A DNA stretch of 19,693 nt from Ignavibacteriaceae bacterium (GTDB lineage: Bacteria; Bacteroidota; Ignavibacteria; Ignavibacteriales; Ignavibacteriaceae). The DNA is taken from assembly GCA_025449775.1 (NCBI GenBank), contig JANWIS010000202.1, forward strand, positions 1 to 19,693, given 5' to 3'. The notes under the pieces are model-generated. The model made no database searches. It was given only the letters and a program-made list of their open reading frames with translations, and had not been told where the DNA came from. Shown piece by piece: positions 1-8,019 of this stretch. The first letter of the stretch is position 1. Every line of letters starts with the position of its first letter. A program made the translations under genes and the position numbers.

Positions 1-317
1 AGATTATCAGTTATTTCATTCTGCTTTCGAAGCAAGTGTTGAATATCTTCCAAAGCGGATGAAGCTTCATCTATCAATGTTTTACCGGTGTGAACTACTT
101 GTTCTTGAGGCAGATAGCCAATCGAAATTCTTTTTTGTCTTTGGATTTTTCCTGATTCAGGCTCGAGAGTTCCGCTGATCATTTTTAGCAGTGAAGATTT
201 TCCGCTTCCGTTTGAACCAACAAGTGCAAATCTGTCACCGGAATTTATTTTGAAGTTCACATCTTTAAAAAGATATTCACCGGAGAATTGAAGTGAAATA
301 TTAGAAAGGTCAATCAT
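1..317 (-). CDS. ABC-F family ATP-binding protein, 3' end outside window
   Basis: This is the N-terminal 105 codons of an ABC ATPase, cut by the window edge. It begins MIDLSNISLQFSGEYLFKDV and has a Walker A motif, GSNGSGKSS, near residue 38, followed by a Q-loop region (GYLPQEQ). No membrane segment is seen. This opening fits the soluble ABC-F family (Uup/EttA-like, ribosome-associated) better than a transporter subunit, but the second nucleotide-binding domain and linker that would prove it lie outside. The ATG at 315-317 is 16 bases after the stop of the PorZ-like gene, so the two are probably co-transcribed. There is no strong Shine-Dalgarno sequence. Confidence 0.8.
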   Translation of the reverse strand, partial: MIDLSNISLQFSGEYLFKDVNFKINSGDRFALVGSNGSGKSSLLKMISGTLEPESGKIQRQKRISIGYLPQEQVVHTGKTLIDEASSALEDIQHLLRKQNEITDN

Positions 318-333
318 AAAAAGTTAAAAGGAA

Positions 334-2574
334 TTATTCCCTGAAGACAGCAACTTTTCCTGTTACAACGCTGTTTCCTTCCTGGTCAAAAGCAACAATT
401 AGATAAACACCGGTACTTACAAGTTTACCCTGATCATCTTTTCCATCCCAGTATGCCGTTCTTCCGCCGGGCGATGGAAATTGTGTAACAAGTGTTCCGC
501 TTATCGTAAGTATTTTTATTTCTGAATCCCTGATCAAGCCATCGATAATTAAAAGATTATCATTACTATTTATGCTGAATGGATTTGGGTAAACGAACAG
601 TTCATCAAAACGTTCAACAGGTTTTATGAACGGAGTTTCAAATGAAGTTAATCCAACATCGGTTCCGACATAAACAATACCATTATTTTCATCTATTGCG
701 ATACTAGTTATCTGGTTTGAAAGCAAAGCACTGTTCTGAGTTGTAAAAGTATTCAGCAATCTTGAGCCGTCGGAATTAACTAACAATAATCCTTCATTAG
801 TACCAATCCATTTCTGATTTAAAGGATCAACGGCTATTGCATTAACTGATTGCTGACGCAGCACAAAAATATTTGATATCCTGAGTGAAGAACTTCCTGA
901 AGTAGGAATAGTGCTTGTATTGGTAATTACATTTACTCCAAGACTTGTTGCAACCCAGACATCACCTCTTCTGTCAACCACAACATCTAGGATTTCAGTT
1001 GTGTTTAATCCATCACTGGTTGAAAGAAAATCTGATCTATCATCAGTTGGGTCTTCATAAGTCTTATTCTCATTCAAATAAAATATTCCAAGCCTTGAAG
1101 CACTAGCGCAACTAAACCATTTTGTATCGTATGGGTCAATGGACAGGTTATAAAATCCTTCGATAGAATTACTTGGTGCTGCAGGAATTAAAAAATGATA
1201 CCAGGAAGAATCAGGAGTTCTCATAGATAAAGTTTTCCGGTCAGATGCCCAATAGTTTAAAACCCAAAGGTTGCTGCGTGAATCTTTTCCAAAACCTGTT
1301 ATGACAAGAAAATTAGGGTTCGCAGGAATGCCCTGCATTCCCGTATTACCTGAATTAAAAAGTTTTTTGTTGTCACCATTAACTTCGAGAAATCCGTAAC
1401 CCCAGGTTCCAAGGTAAGTTGAATTACCTAAAGAATTAGAATAATAAACATCATCATCAGGTAATACAGGTGTATTTCCGGTATTAAAAATTTCCCACGA
1501 CTCACCATCATATTCATAATAGCCAACACCGCGATTGTCTTTTCCGCTTGCAGACCAAAGTGTGTTGTTTTCATCCACACTCATACTAGGAAACTGGTTG
1601 ACTGGTGGAGCATTTGGTGAAAGAAATTCACCGGGTAATTGGGAATTTAAATGGAGAGCTCCGTCTGTGCTCGCACAAATTATTTCATTATTCGAAATAA
1701 GTTCAATTTTCGTTAGGTCTATTGTTGAACTATAAATTTCGTTAAGAACCGAATTATAGTAGATATAAATTTTATTCTCAGAAAGAATAATTATCGAATC
1801 TCCAATCACCTTGAAGTCATCAATGCTTGTGCTGGATAATTCGGTTATAAAATTACTCCACACATCGTTTATGAATTGAGAGAATCCATTGTCTGTGCTG
1901 ACAATAAAGTTGTTTTGAAACCTTGCAACCTTTAAAGTTTTATCAGACGGTAATCCATCCACACTTGAGTAAACATTCCAGGATTCAGGAGCTGAAAGAT
2001 TTATTGCGCCCGGTTTTTGAAAAGCAATTCCTTCATCTGTGCACACATAGAACAAACCGGTTCTCAATGTGTAATTAACTTTTGTGTTCGAGGGAAATGT
2101 TCCGAACTTGAAAAATGTATCGTAGAAAAGAAAATTATCCGGATCTATTAGTGAAACTCCGAAATCGGATGAGACAATTATTGTATCAGCAATTGCAGTC
2201 AGGTCATTTATTCTTTTATTTATTTGATTGGAATTAAAAATATCCAGCATATAATTCAGACTATTATCGGTTGGGTCGAATATGTCTATTATACCATCTG
2301 AACTTCCGAACCAGATTCTTCCCTGTTTATCAAGCGTAACTGAGGCAATCGAGCTTCCTCTCAATCCATCAGACTTGTGAAGAGTTATAAATTCATCTTC
2401 CACCAATGAATAGTTGAAAGCACCTCCGGTTGTAGCACACCAGAATCCGTTATTAGTGATCATAACATCCTGAACAATTTTCATTGCAGTATAATTTTTC
2501 CAGTTGATAAATTGCTGAGAGAGGGAATCAAATGTGAAGAGTGATACGATCGACAAAATAAAAAAGAATCTCAT
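334..2574 (-). CDS. Two-propeller secreted protein with T9SS-type C-terminal domain, PorZ-like
   Basis: The 746-residue product starts with a signal peptide (MRFFFILSIVSLFTFDSLSQ). About 13 blade-like repeats follow, of the two-component-regulator-propeller kind, each ending in a pattern such as IWFGSSDGIIDIFD, VWVATSLGVNVI or KWIGTNEGLLLVN. They are enough for two seven-bladed propellers. From about residue 656 comes a sorting-type Ig-like domain: YPNPF, then a WDGKDDQGKLVSTGVYL motif close to the FlgD/T9SS type A form. Signal peptide, two propellers and a C-terminal domain in about 750 residues is the layout of PorZ, a surface component of the T9SS attachment complex. The N-terminal pattern (W..Y..., then ATTGGAFNY, DGL, GIIDIFD) also resembles PorZ. 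It has no kinase or DNA-binding part, so it is not a hybrid sensor. The PorZ role is inferred; a secreted propeller of other function remains possible. Confidence 0.7.
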   Translation of the reverse strand: MRFFFILSIVSLFTFDSLSQQFINWKNYTAMKIVQDVMITNNGFWCATTGGAFNYSLVEDEFITLHKSDGLRGSSIASVTLDKQGRIWFGSSDGIIDIFDPTDNSLNYMLDIFNSNQINKRINDLTAIADTIIVSSDFGVSLIDPDNFLFYDTFFKFGTFPSNTKVNYTLRTGLFYVCTDEGIAFQKPGAINLSAPESWNVYSSVDGLPSDKTLKVARFQNNFIVSTDNGFSQFINDVWSNFITELSSTSIDDFKVIGDSIIILSENKIYIYYNSVLNEIYSSTIDLTKIELISNNEIICASTDGALHLNSQLPGEFLSPNAPPVNQFPSMSVDENNTLWSASGKDNRGVGYYEYDGESWEIFNTGNTPVLPDDDVYYSNSLGNSTYLGTWGYGFLEVNGDNKKLFNSGNTGMQGIPANPNFLVITGFGKDSRSNLWVLNYWASDRKTLSMRTPDSSWYHFLIPAAPSNSIEGFYNLSIDPYDTKWFSCASASRLGIFYLNENKTYEDPTDDRSDFLSTSDGLNTTEILDVVVDRRGDVWVATSLGVNVITNTSTIPTSGSSSLRISNIFVLRQQSVNAIAVDPLNQKWIGTNEGLLLVNSDGSRLLNTFTTQNSALLSNQITSIAIDENNGIVYVGTDVGLTSFETPFIKPVERFDELFVYPNPFSINSNDNLLIIDGLIRDSEIKILTISGTLVTQFPSPGGRTAYWDGKDDQGKLVSTGVYLIVAFDQEGNSVVTGKVAVFRE

Positions 2575-2588
2575 TTTACTTTTTCCTG

Positions 2589-2618
2589 GTTATATGTTAA
2601 CTGTAAAAAAGTTGTCAA
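2589..2618 (-). promoter_or_regulatory. Sigma-70-like promoter of the PorZ-like gene
   Basis: On the minus strand a perfect -35 hexamer TTGACA (2618-2613) is followed after 17 or 18 bases by ATATAA/TATAAC (2595-2589). The expected start of transcription, near 2583, falls just past the AGGA (2587-2584) that would serve as ribosome binding site for the ATG at 2574. The transcript would then have a leader of about nine bases without that site. Confidence 0.5.
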
Positions 2619-2700
2619 CCGTACTTTTAACTTTAATTTAAATATGATGAAAAATTATAAAAATAAATGGGGATTGAAAGTCTAAAAAATCGGTCCTGAA

Positions 2701-3531
2701 TCAGGCTGAATTTTTCATCAGCCTTCTTCTCATTGCATCCACAACGGTAGCAGATGTAAAGTATTTCCCAAGATTTTCATCATCTTCTCTTTTACCGCCA
2801 TGAAAATCTGAACCCCCTGATTCAAGAAGGAAATATTCATTTACAATTCCCCTGTAAAATTTAACCTGTTCGGGTGAATGAGATGGATGTATTACTTCTA
2901 TTCCGTCAACACCGGCATCTATCAATTCTTTTATCAGAATCTCCGGCATATTCCCGGGATGAGCAATGAAAGAAAGTCCACCGGCATCATTAATAATTTT
3001 AAAAGCGCTTTGAGGTGATAAATGTACTTTGCGTTCGTAAGCGGGTGCATGGTTGCCAAGATATTTATAGAATGCTTCGAAGAAAGATTTGACCTGACCT
3101 TTTACCAGAAGTGCCTGTGCTATATGAGGTCTGCCGATTGCTGCTTCTTTTGCAAAAACCAGAACATCATCTAATGAAATATTCAATCCGAGTATATTTA
3201 ATTTTTTAACTATTCGTATTGCTCTCTTGTATCTTTCTTCACGGAAAAAACTAAGATAGTGTTCCAGTTCCTTATTATTGGGGTCAATAAAATATCCAAG
3301 TATATGAACTTCCGTATCGCGTATATCTGTGCTGATCTCTACACCGGGTATTATCTCAATTCCAAATTTTTCAGCATACTCAGCAGCTTCCAAGACAGCA
3401 TTCACGCTGTCGTGATCTGTGATGCTCAGAGTATCAATTCCTAAAGTCTGCACTTTATTAATTAATTTTTCTGGTTTGTAATAACCGTCTGAGTAAACAG
3501 TATGTGTGTGTAAATCGGATTTATGTTTCAT
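2701..3531 (-). CDS. PHP-domain metal-dependent phosphoesterase
   Basis: The 276-residue product is a stand-alone PHP-domain protein of the YciV/TrpH type; characterised relatives hydrolyse 3',5'-nucleoside bisphosphates or trim RNA 5' ends. The metal-binding motifs are all present in order: DLHTHTVYSDG near residue 6, ITDHD near 37, PGVEIS near 62, an HILGYF histidine, IAHPG near 190, and GSDFHG near 240. The length fits the family (about 280) and there is no polymerase domain. It is cytoplasmic, with no signal peptide. The ATG lies 14 bases after the stop of the upstream Crp/Fnr-type gene without a clear Shine-Dalgarno sequence, suggesting one operon with that regulator. The substrate cannot be read from sequence. 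Confidence 0.85.
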   Translation of the reverse strand: MKHKSDLHTHTVYSDGYYKPEKLINKVQTLGIDTLSITDHDSVNAVLEAAEYAEKFGIEIIPGVEISTDIRDTEVHILGYFIDPNNKELEHYLSFFREERYKRAIRIVKKLNILGLNISLDDVLVFAKEAAIGRPHIAQALLVKGQVKSFFEAFYKYLGNHAPAYERKVHLSPQSAFKIINDAGGLSFIAHPGNMPEILIKELIDAGVDGIEVIHPSHSPEQVKFYRGIVNEYFLLESGGSDFHGGKREDDENLGKYFTSATVVDAMRRRLMKNSA

Positions 3532-3545
3532 CGGAAAAGATCGGA

Positions 3546-4283
3546 CTATTTATACAACTCTTTAAATTTCTCATAACTTACAATACGTAATTTAGAACCC
3601 TCAAGCTCTACTAATCCTTTCTTTGCAAAAGAATGGAGCGTACGTGAAATAGTTTCTCTTGATGTACCGGCCATATTTGCAAGTTCATGCTGATATGGTA
3701 ATTTTTCAATTTCAACAATTCCATTTTTAATCTTACCAATATCATCAGCAAGCTGAAGTAAAACCGTAGCAACTTTTCCTTCAGCATCTTTCAGTGAAAG
3801 AGCTTTTATTTTCATTCCTGCAGCTCTTAATCGCTGAGTTAATTCCTGTAAAAGAGAAATAGAAACTTCAGGATGTGTTCTCAGCAATTCCAGAAAATCA
3901 TTTCTCTGAATTAAGAAAATCTTAGAATCTTCCATTGCAGTTGCTGTGGCAGATCGTGTCAATCCATCGAGCAAAGCCATTTCACCAAAAAAGTCAGCTG
4001 GATTTAAAATAGAAAGAATAACTTCTTTATCATCTTCATCAGAACTGATTCTTGAAATTTTTACTTTACCAGAAATTATTATAAACAGTGCTGAGCCAGC
4101 TTCCATTTCTGACAAGATTATTGAATCTTTCGAAAAGCTCTGGATTGAAGCTGATTTGGCAAGTTTGGTAAGAGTGTCGTTACTTAGTTCAGAAAATATC
4201 GGAACACTCTTTAAAAATTCAACGTTTTCCAAGTTAGTAGTGATTTTTACCTTTAATAAAATGACATCTAAAATATGCCTCAT
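3546..4283 (-). CDS. Crp/Fnr family transcriptional regulator
   Basis: About 245 residues: a cyclic-nucleotide-binding beta-roll, a dimer helix and a C-terminal winged helix. The phosphate-binding cassette is FFGEMALLDGLTRSATATA. It keeps the GE and the R-S pair that hold the cyclic phosphate in CRP, so an effector such as cAMP is possible. There are no cysteines at all, so it cannot carry an FNR iron-sulfur cluster. The recognition helix, ELANMAGTSRETISRTL, combines R-E with the E..SR residues FNR uses to read TTGAT. A matching TTGAT-N4-ATCAA site lies upstream. The start is uncertain. ATG at 4283 is used here; a TTG at 4298 extends it by five residues, and a TTG at 4232 would begin close to where the family's conserved part (FLKSVPIFSEL) starts. 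None has a convincing Shine-Dalgarno sequence. Confidence 0.88.
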   Translation of the reverse strand: MRHILDVILLKVKITTNLENVEFLKSVPIFSELSNDTLTKLAKSASIQSFSKDSIILSEMEAGSALFIIISGKVKISRISSDEDDKEVILSILNPADFFGEMALLDGLTRSATATAMEDSKIFLIQRNDFLELLRTHPEVSISLLQELTQRLRAAGMKIKALSLKDAEGKVATVLLQLADDIGKIKNGIVEIEKLPYQHELANMAGTSRETISRTLHSFAKKGLVELEGSKLRIVSYEKFKELYK

Positions 4284-4352
4284 CAATCTTAAAATCAAAT
4301 TAGGATCGTTAGCTCTTCAAAGTTCATCAGGTGCATGACTACTGAGAAATCA

Positions 4353-4366
4353 TGAAATATATTTCA
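4353..4366. promoter_or_regulatory. Perfect 14-bp palindrome between crp/fnr-type gene and ppiD
   Basis: TGAAATATATTTCA is its own reverse complement. It lies 70 bases upstream of the regulator's ATG and about 33 bases from the FNR-type box in the same divergent gap. The TGA-N8-TCA spacing is two bases wider than a standard Crp/Fnr site, so it may be an operator for another factor or simply an AT-rich promoter element. Confidence 0.3.
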
Positions 4367-4398
4367 GTCATTCATATGTTCGGTCACTTAATTTTTGA

Positions 4399-4412
4399 TT
4401 GATTTTAATCAA
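4399..4412. promoter_or_regulatory. Perfect FNR/Crp-type operator
   Basis: TTGATTTTAATCAA matches the consensus TTGAT-N4-ATCAA exactly on both half sites. It sits in the divergent gap, about 116 bases upstream of the regulator's start and 58 bases upstream of the ppiD ATG. The recognition helix of the adjacent regulator carries the E..SR residues expected for this sequence. This suggests autoregulation, control of ppiD, or both. Confidence 0.6.
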
Positions 4413-4469
4413 CTCTCTGTCTATGTTAGTAACCTTATTTTTTGAACTAAAAGTGGAGAATTATTGTCT

Positions 4470-6560
4470 ATGGGTATGATGGCTAGAATGAGAAGTTTAG
4501 CTCCTGCCTTTATAATTACAGTCGGTGCTCTATTCGTACTTTTTATGGTGATATCGGACTCTAATGTACTTGAAGCAATAGGTGGCAGAACAAACAACGT
4601 GGGAACTGTGAATGGTGAAGATATTTCTTACCGTGATTATCAGTTAGCTCTTGAAAGACAAACAGAAACTACAAAGCAGCAAACCGGTAAAGATATTCCT
4701 GAAGAACAAATGGATCAGTTCAGAGACCAGGTATGGGATGCTCTGATTACTCAAAAACTTATTCAACAGGAAGTTCAGAGACTTGGTATTACTGTAACTG
4801 ACCAGGAAATTAAAGATATTATTCTTGGTGAAAACCCTCCGGAATTCTTAAAACAAAATTTTATTGATTCACTCGGAATGTTCAACCGTGCAATGTATGA
4901 AGAAGCGATATTTAATCCTCAGAATGAACAAATATTATTACAGGCAGAAGATTTTGTAAAACAAAATCGTTATAGCGAAAAACTTCAAAGTCTTTTGGAA
5001 GCGACGATAACTGTAAGCGATGAAGAAATTAAAAGAAAATTTATTGAGCAGAATATTTTTATGGAAGCTCAGTTTGCAATGTTTGCAAATACACTTTTTC
5101 CTGATTCAACTTTAAGAATAACTGATGATGATCTCAAAGAATATTATGAAAAGAATTTGGATAAATTTAAAATAAATGAAATGAGAAAATTAAGTTTCGT
5201 TCTTTTTAACAATGAAGCTTCAAATGCGGATAGTATGCTTGTCGTCAAGAACCTTGAAAATGTTAAACAAATGGCTGTGAATGATACTGCGAACTTCAAA
5301 TATTTTGTTGAAATCTATTCTGAATCTCCTTATAAAGTCGATACTTTTACAGTTCAAGCATTATCTGCTGATGCAATCCGGAACTTGAAGAAGTCAAACA
5401 AAGGTGATATAGTTGGTCCGGCATCTTCACCGAGAGGTGGATACGAACTTTATCATTTAATTGATGTTATTCCATCAGGCGAAAAATTTGTTAGAGCTTC
5501 ACATATATTGATTTCACAACAGGGAGATGAGGCAAAAAACCTTGCTGAAGCCAATCGCATATACCAGGAATTAAAGAATGGTGCTGATTTTACGAGGATG
5601 GCAAAAGAATTTTCTAAAGATCCCGGGAGTGTTCACAATGGCGGAGATCTTGGATGGTTTGGTAAAGGAATGATGGTTAAAGAATTTGAAGATGCATGCT
5701 TTAATTCGAAAGTTGGAGAAGTTCAAAAGCCAGTTAAGACGAATTTCGGTTATCATATAATCTTAGTTACCGATCAGTCAAGCAGCAAATATGTTGTTGA
5801 AAGAATTCAGAATGCAGTTCTGCAGTCCGCAGCAACACGCGATGCAACTTTCAACGCAGCAAACGATTTTTCCTATCTTGCAGAAAAAAATGGATTTGAA
5901 AAAGAAGCTGAGTTAATGGGATATAAAATTCAGGAGTCAGCAAATTTTACTATTAAAGCCACTTCCATTCCCGGACTTGGTTACAATAAAAATCTTATCA
6001 CGTTTGCGTTTGAGAATGGATTAAATTCGATTAGCGAAGTGCATAGATTAACAAATGGATATGTTGTGGCAAAAGTTTCTGAGGAAATTCCTGAAGGAGT
6101 TGAAAAGTATGAGAGTAGTATTCCAAAGGTTCGTCAGCTACTTATAGTTGATCGTCAATATGAAAAATCGCGACAGCTTGCAGAAGATCTTTTGAAAAAA
6201 AGTAACAATGATATTAATAAAATCCGTGAACTCGAACCTAGAATTCAGGTTCTGATGACAGGCAGATTTAATTCTAATGCTTCAATTCCTGTTATTGGTA
6301 AAGATAATGCTTTTATTTATCGATCACTTCAACTTAAAAAAGGTGAAACATCTGAACCTGTTAAAGGTCTCAGGGGTTACTATATAATTAATCTTACCGA
6401 AAAGACCGAGTTTGATTCAAGTGCATATAAAATTCAAAGCACTTCTTTGCGAAATTCTTTAATAATGGAAAAGAAGAATACCTCATTGAATGCATGGATT
6501 TCTGAAATAAAAGATAAAGCTGAGATAGTAGATCAAAGGTATCTGTTCTACGGTTATTAA
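4470..6560 (+). CDS. ppiD: Membrane-anchored peptidyl-prolyl isomerase/foldase, PpiD-SurA type
   Basis: About 696 residues. One N-terminal membrane helix (SLAPAFIITVGALFVLFMVIS) anchors a long extracytoplasmic part. The segment after it (VNGEDISYRDYQLALERQ onward) is a SurA-N-like chaperone region. A parvulin domain follows at about residues 338-435, with the family signatures RASHILI, GADFTRMAKEFSKDPGS, GGDLGWFGKGMMVKEFEDA and TNFGYHIILV. A second, degenerate rotamase-like stretch (GLNSISEVHRLTNGYVVAKV) follows. This is the PpiD layout: a periplasmic folding helper for exported and outer-membrane proteins, which fits the beta-barrel gene downstream. GGAG at 4455-4458 could serve ATG 4470 (11-base spacing) or a TTG at 4464 (5-base spacing); ATG is preferred. 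A perfect FNR-type box lies upstream and a good terminator follows. Confidence 0.88.
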   Translation: MGMMARMRSLAPAFIITVGALFVLFMVISDSNVLEAIGGRTNNVGTVNGEDISYRDYQLALERQTETTKQQTGKDIPEEQMDQFRDQVWDALITQKLIQQEVQRLGITVTDQEIKDIILGENPPEFLKQNFIDSLGMFNRAMYEEAIFNPQNEQILLQAEDFVKQNRYSEKLQSLLEATITVSDEEIKRKFIEQNIFMEAQFAMFANTLFPDSTLRITDDDLKEYYEKNLDKFKINEMRKLSFVLFNNEASNADSMLVVKNLENVKQMAVNDTANFKYFVEIYSESPYKVDTFTVQALSADAIRNLKKSNKGDIVGPASSPRGGYELYHLIDVIPSGEKFVRASHILISQQGDEAKNLAEANRIYQELKNGADFTRMAKEFSKDPGSVHNGGDLGWFGKGMMVKEFEDACFNSKVGEVQKPVKTNFGYHIILVTDQSSSKYVVERIQNAVLQSAATRDATFNAANDFSYLAEKNGFEKEAELMGYKIQESANFTIKATSIPGLGYNKNLITFAFENGLNSISEVHRLTNGYVVAKVSEEIPEGVEKYESSIPKVRQLLIVDRQYEKSRQLAEDLLKKSNNDINKIRELEPRIQVLMTGRFNSNASIPVIGKDNAFIYRSLQLKKGETSEPVKGLRGYYIINLTEKTEFDSSAYKIQSTSLRNSLIMEKKNTSLNAWISEIKDKAEIVDQRYLFYGY

Positions 6561-6580
6561 TTTTTAAATGCTTTTATAAT

Positions 6581-6626
6581 CCCCTGATTCATTGTTAGAT
6601 GGTATGAATTGGGGGTTTTCTTTTTT
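6581..6626 (+). terminator. Rho-independent terminator after ppiD
   Basis: A 12-base-pair stem (6581-6592 with 6604-6615; two G-U wobbles, four G-C pairs at the base) with an 11-base loop is followed at once by a T-rich run at 6616-6626. It ends the ppiD transcript 20 bases after the stop codon and separates it from the beta-barrel gene. Confidence 0.8.
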
Positions 6627-6673
6627 AAATATAATTGTAGAAGTTAAAGCCATTAGTAGGTTATTTTGTATTA

Positions 6674-7390
6674 ATGATAAAAACTTTTTTGCAAATATTT
6701 TGTTTCCTGATGTTGTCCGTCTCATCGTTTGGTCAATTCAACAAAAACAATCTGGGGATTGCAATAAATGCAGTTTACACTACCTCTGCTGAAATTTTTT
6801 TGAACCCTAATGCCTCTGACCTGGAACTAAGAAACCGGTCTTATACTATTGAGGATATTTTTAATCCAGGAATAGATGTCAGGTACAGGCTTTGGCAAGA
6901 AGTAATACTTGGGCTCAATGTTGAATACATTAATAAAACCAGTTCGGCTCCCAATCTAACTGCCTTTATTGGTAACCAGGTAATTACTTTGGAAGTTGAA
7001 GATGGTTTCAGAGTAATTCCTATAGAATTAACAGTTCATTATTTTTTTCCGTTCTCGACAGAAATGTTCAAATTTTTAATGGGCGGAGGATTGGGTTATT
7101 ACCGGGGTGAATTTATAAGAAAATTTAATGAAGTCGAATTGGAAGTTGTTCAAAGAAAAATTGCTCTCGGTATCCACGTTTCTGCTTCTATGGAATATAT
7201 GATTTTCGATTATCTTTCTGCAAGATTCGAAATGAAATTCAGAAATCCTCAATACAATGTGACAAGTGAGTACAATAAAACTGAGATCATCTACCAGGGA
7301 AATACAATTCAGTTGCCCGATGATGCTTTTGAAACGAAAGTCGATATTGATGGTTTGACTGTTGTTCTTGGCTTGGTTCTGAATATTTAA
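6674..7390 (+). CDS. Outer-membrane beta-barrel protein, porin-like
   Basis: The 238-residue product has a signal peptide (MIKTFLQIFCFLMLSVSSFG, then QFNKNN). The rest alternates short hydrophobic/polar strands and glycine-rich turns: GIDVRYRLWQEVILGLNVEY, FRVIPIELTVHYFFPF, FKFLMGGGLGYYRGEF, ALGIHVSASMEYMIFDYLSARFEMKFR. It ends in a strand with a terminal hydrophobic residue (GLTVVLGLVLNI), typical of an eight- to ten-stranded outer-membrane barrel. There is no OmpA peptidoglycan-binding domain. The specific cargo or role is not recognisable. The ATG at 6674 has no Shine-Dalgarno sequence. It starts 48 bases past a terminator, so it has its own promoter, not confidently identified here. Confidence 0.75.
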   Translation: MIKTFLQIFCFLMLSVSSFGQFNKNNLGIAINAVYTTSAEIFLNPNASDLELRNRSYTIEDIFNPGIDVRYRLWQEVILGLNVEYINKTSSAPNLTAFIGNQVITLEVEDGFRVIPIELTVHYFFPFSTEMFKFLMGGGLGYYRGEFIRKFNEVELEVVQRKIALGIHVSASMEYMIFDYLSARFEMKFRNPQYNVTSEYNKTEIIYQGNTIQLPDDAFETKVDIDGLTVVLGLVLNI

Positions 7391-7458
7391 TAAAAATTCG
7401 CAGAATCATTTCTCTTTCTTTAATATTCAATTAAGATCCCATATTTTTATTTTAAACT

Positions 7459-8019
7459 ATGAGTAAAAAAATATTCTATCTGACCGGATTTATGTCAGCA
7501 GGCAAAAGCACTGTTGGTCCGATACTGGCTAATACACTCGGATGGGATTTTTTTGATCTTGATAAAGAAGTTGAGAAAAAAGAAGGAATGAAAATCGTTG
7601 AGATATATAAACAAAAAGGTGAGGAATATTTTAGAAAATCGGAATATGAAATTTTAAAAACATTATCGGTTAAAGAAAATATAATTATCTCACTTGGTGG
7701 TGGAGCTATTGCTTCAGTAGAAAATTTTAAAATTATTAAATCAACCGGGAAAATTATTTATTTAAAATCTTCTCCTGAAATTGCATATAAAAGATTGAGA
7801 TTTAAAATTGATCGTCCGGCATTCGTGTTCGAAGGTGAAGAAATGCCTTCAAAAGAAAAATTCTTGGAACGAATTAATTACCTGCTTGAATCACGACAAA
7901 AATATTATGAACAAGCTGATTTCATTGTTGACACTGATTTTCAGACTGTTGGTAAGACAGTGGATCTCATTGCCGGGTTTATTACAAAAGACATGCTAAA
8001 ATCGAATGGAAGAAATTGA
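7459..8019 (+). CDS. aroK: Shikimate kinase
   Basis: The 186-residue cytoplasmic enzyme phosphorylates shikimate with ATP to give shikimate 3-phosphate, the fifth step towards chorismate. The Walker A motif GFMSAGKST lies near residue 10. The shikimate-binding acidic pair is in FFDLDKEVEKKEGM, the binding arginine in GEEYFRKSE near residue 55, the GGG motif in LGGGA near 79, and the lid arginine in DRPAF near 118. The final ESRQKYYEQADFIVDT is the usual C-terminal helix and strand. The length is typical (about 170-190). There is no Shine-Dalgarno sequence. It overlaps aroB through TTGA, so the two consecutive-pathway genes are translationally coupled. Confidence 0.95.
   Translation: MSKKIFYLTGFMSAGKSTVGPILANTLGWDFFDLDKEVEKKEGMKIVEIYKQKGEEYFRKSEYEILKTLSVKENIIISLGGGAIASVENFKIIKSTGKIIYLKSSPEIAYKRLRFKIDRPAFVFEGEEMPSKEKFLERINYLLESRQKYYEQADFIVDTDFQTVGKTVDLIAGFITKDMLKSNGRN

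Noticed and set aside
334..2574. Hybrid two-component sensor, suggested by the propeller repeats
   Set aside because: There is no transmembrane helix after the propellers and no kinase, receiver or DNA-binding domain; the C-terminus is a sorting-type domain.
3946..4338. 130-residue plus-strand ORF opposite the Crp/Fnr-type gene
   Set aside because: It is an antisense shadow of a well-supported gene, with no recognisable domain or ribosome site.
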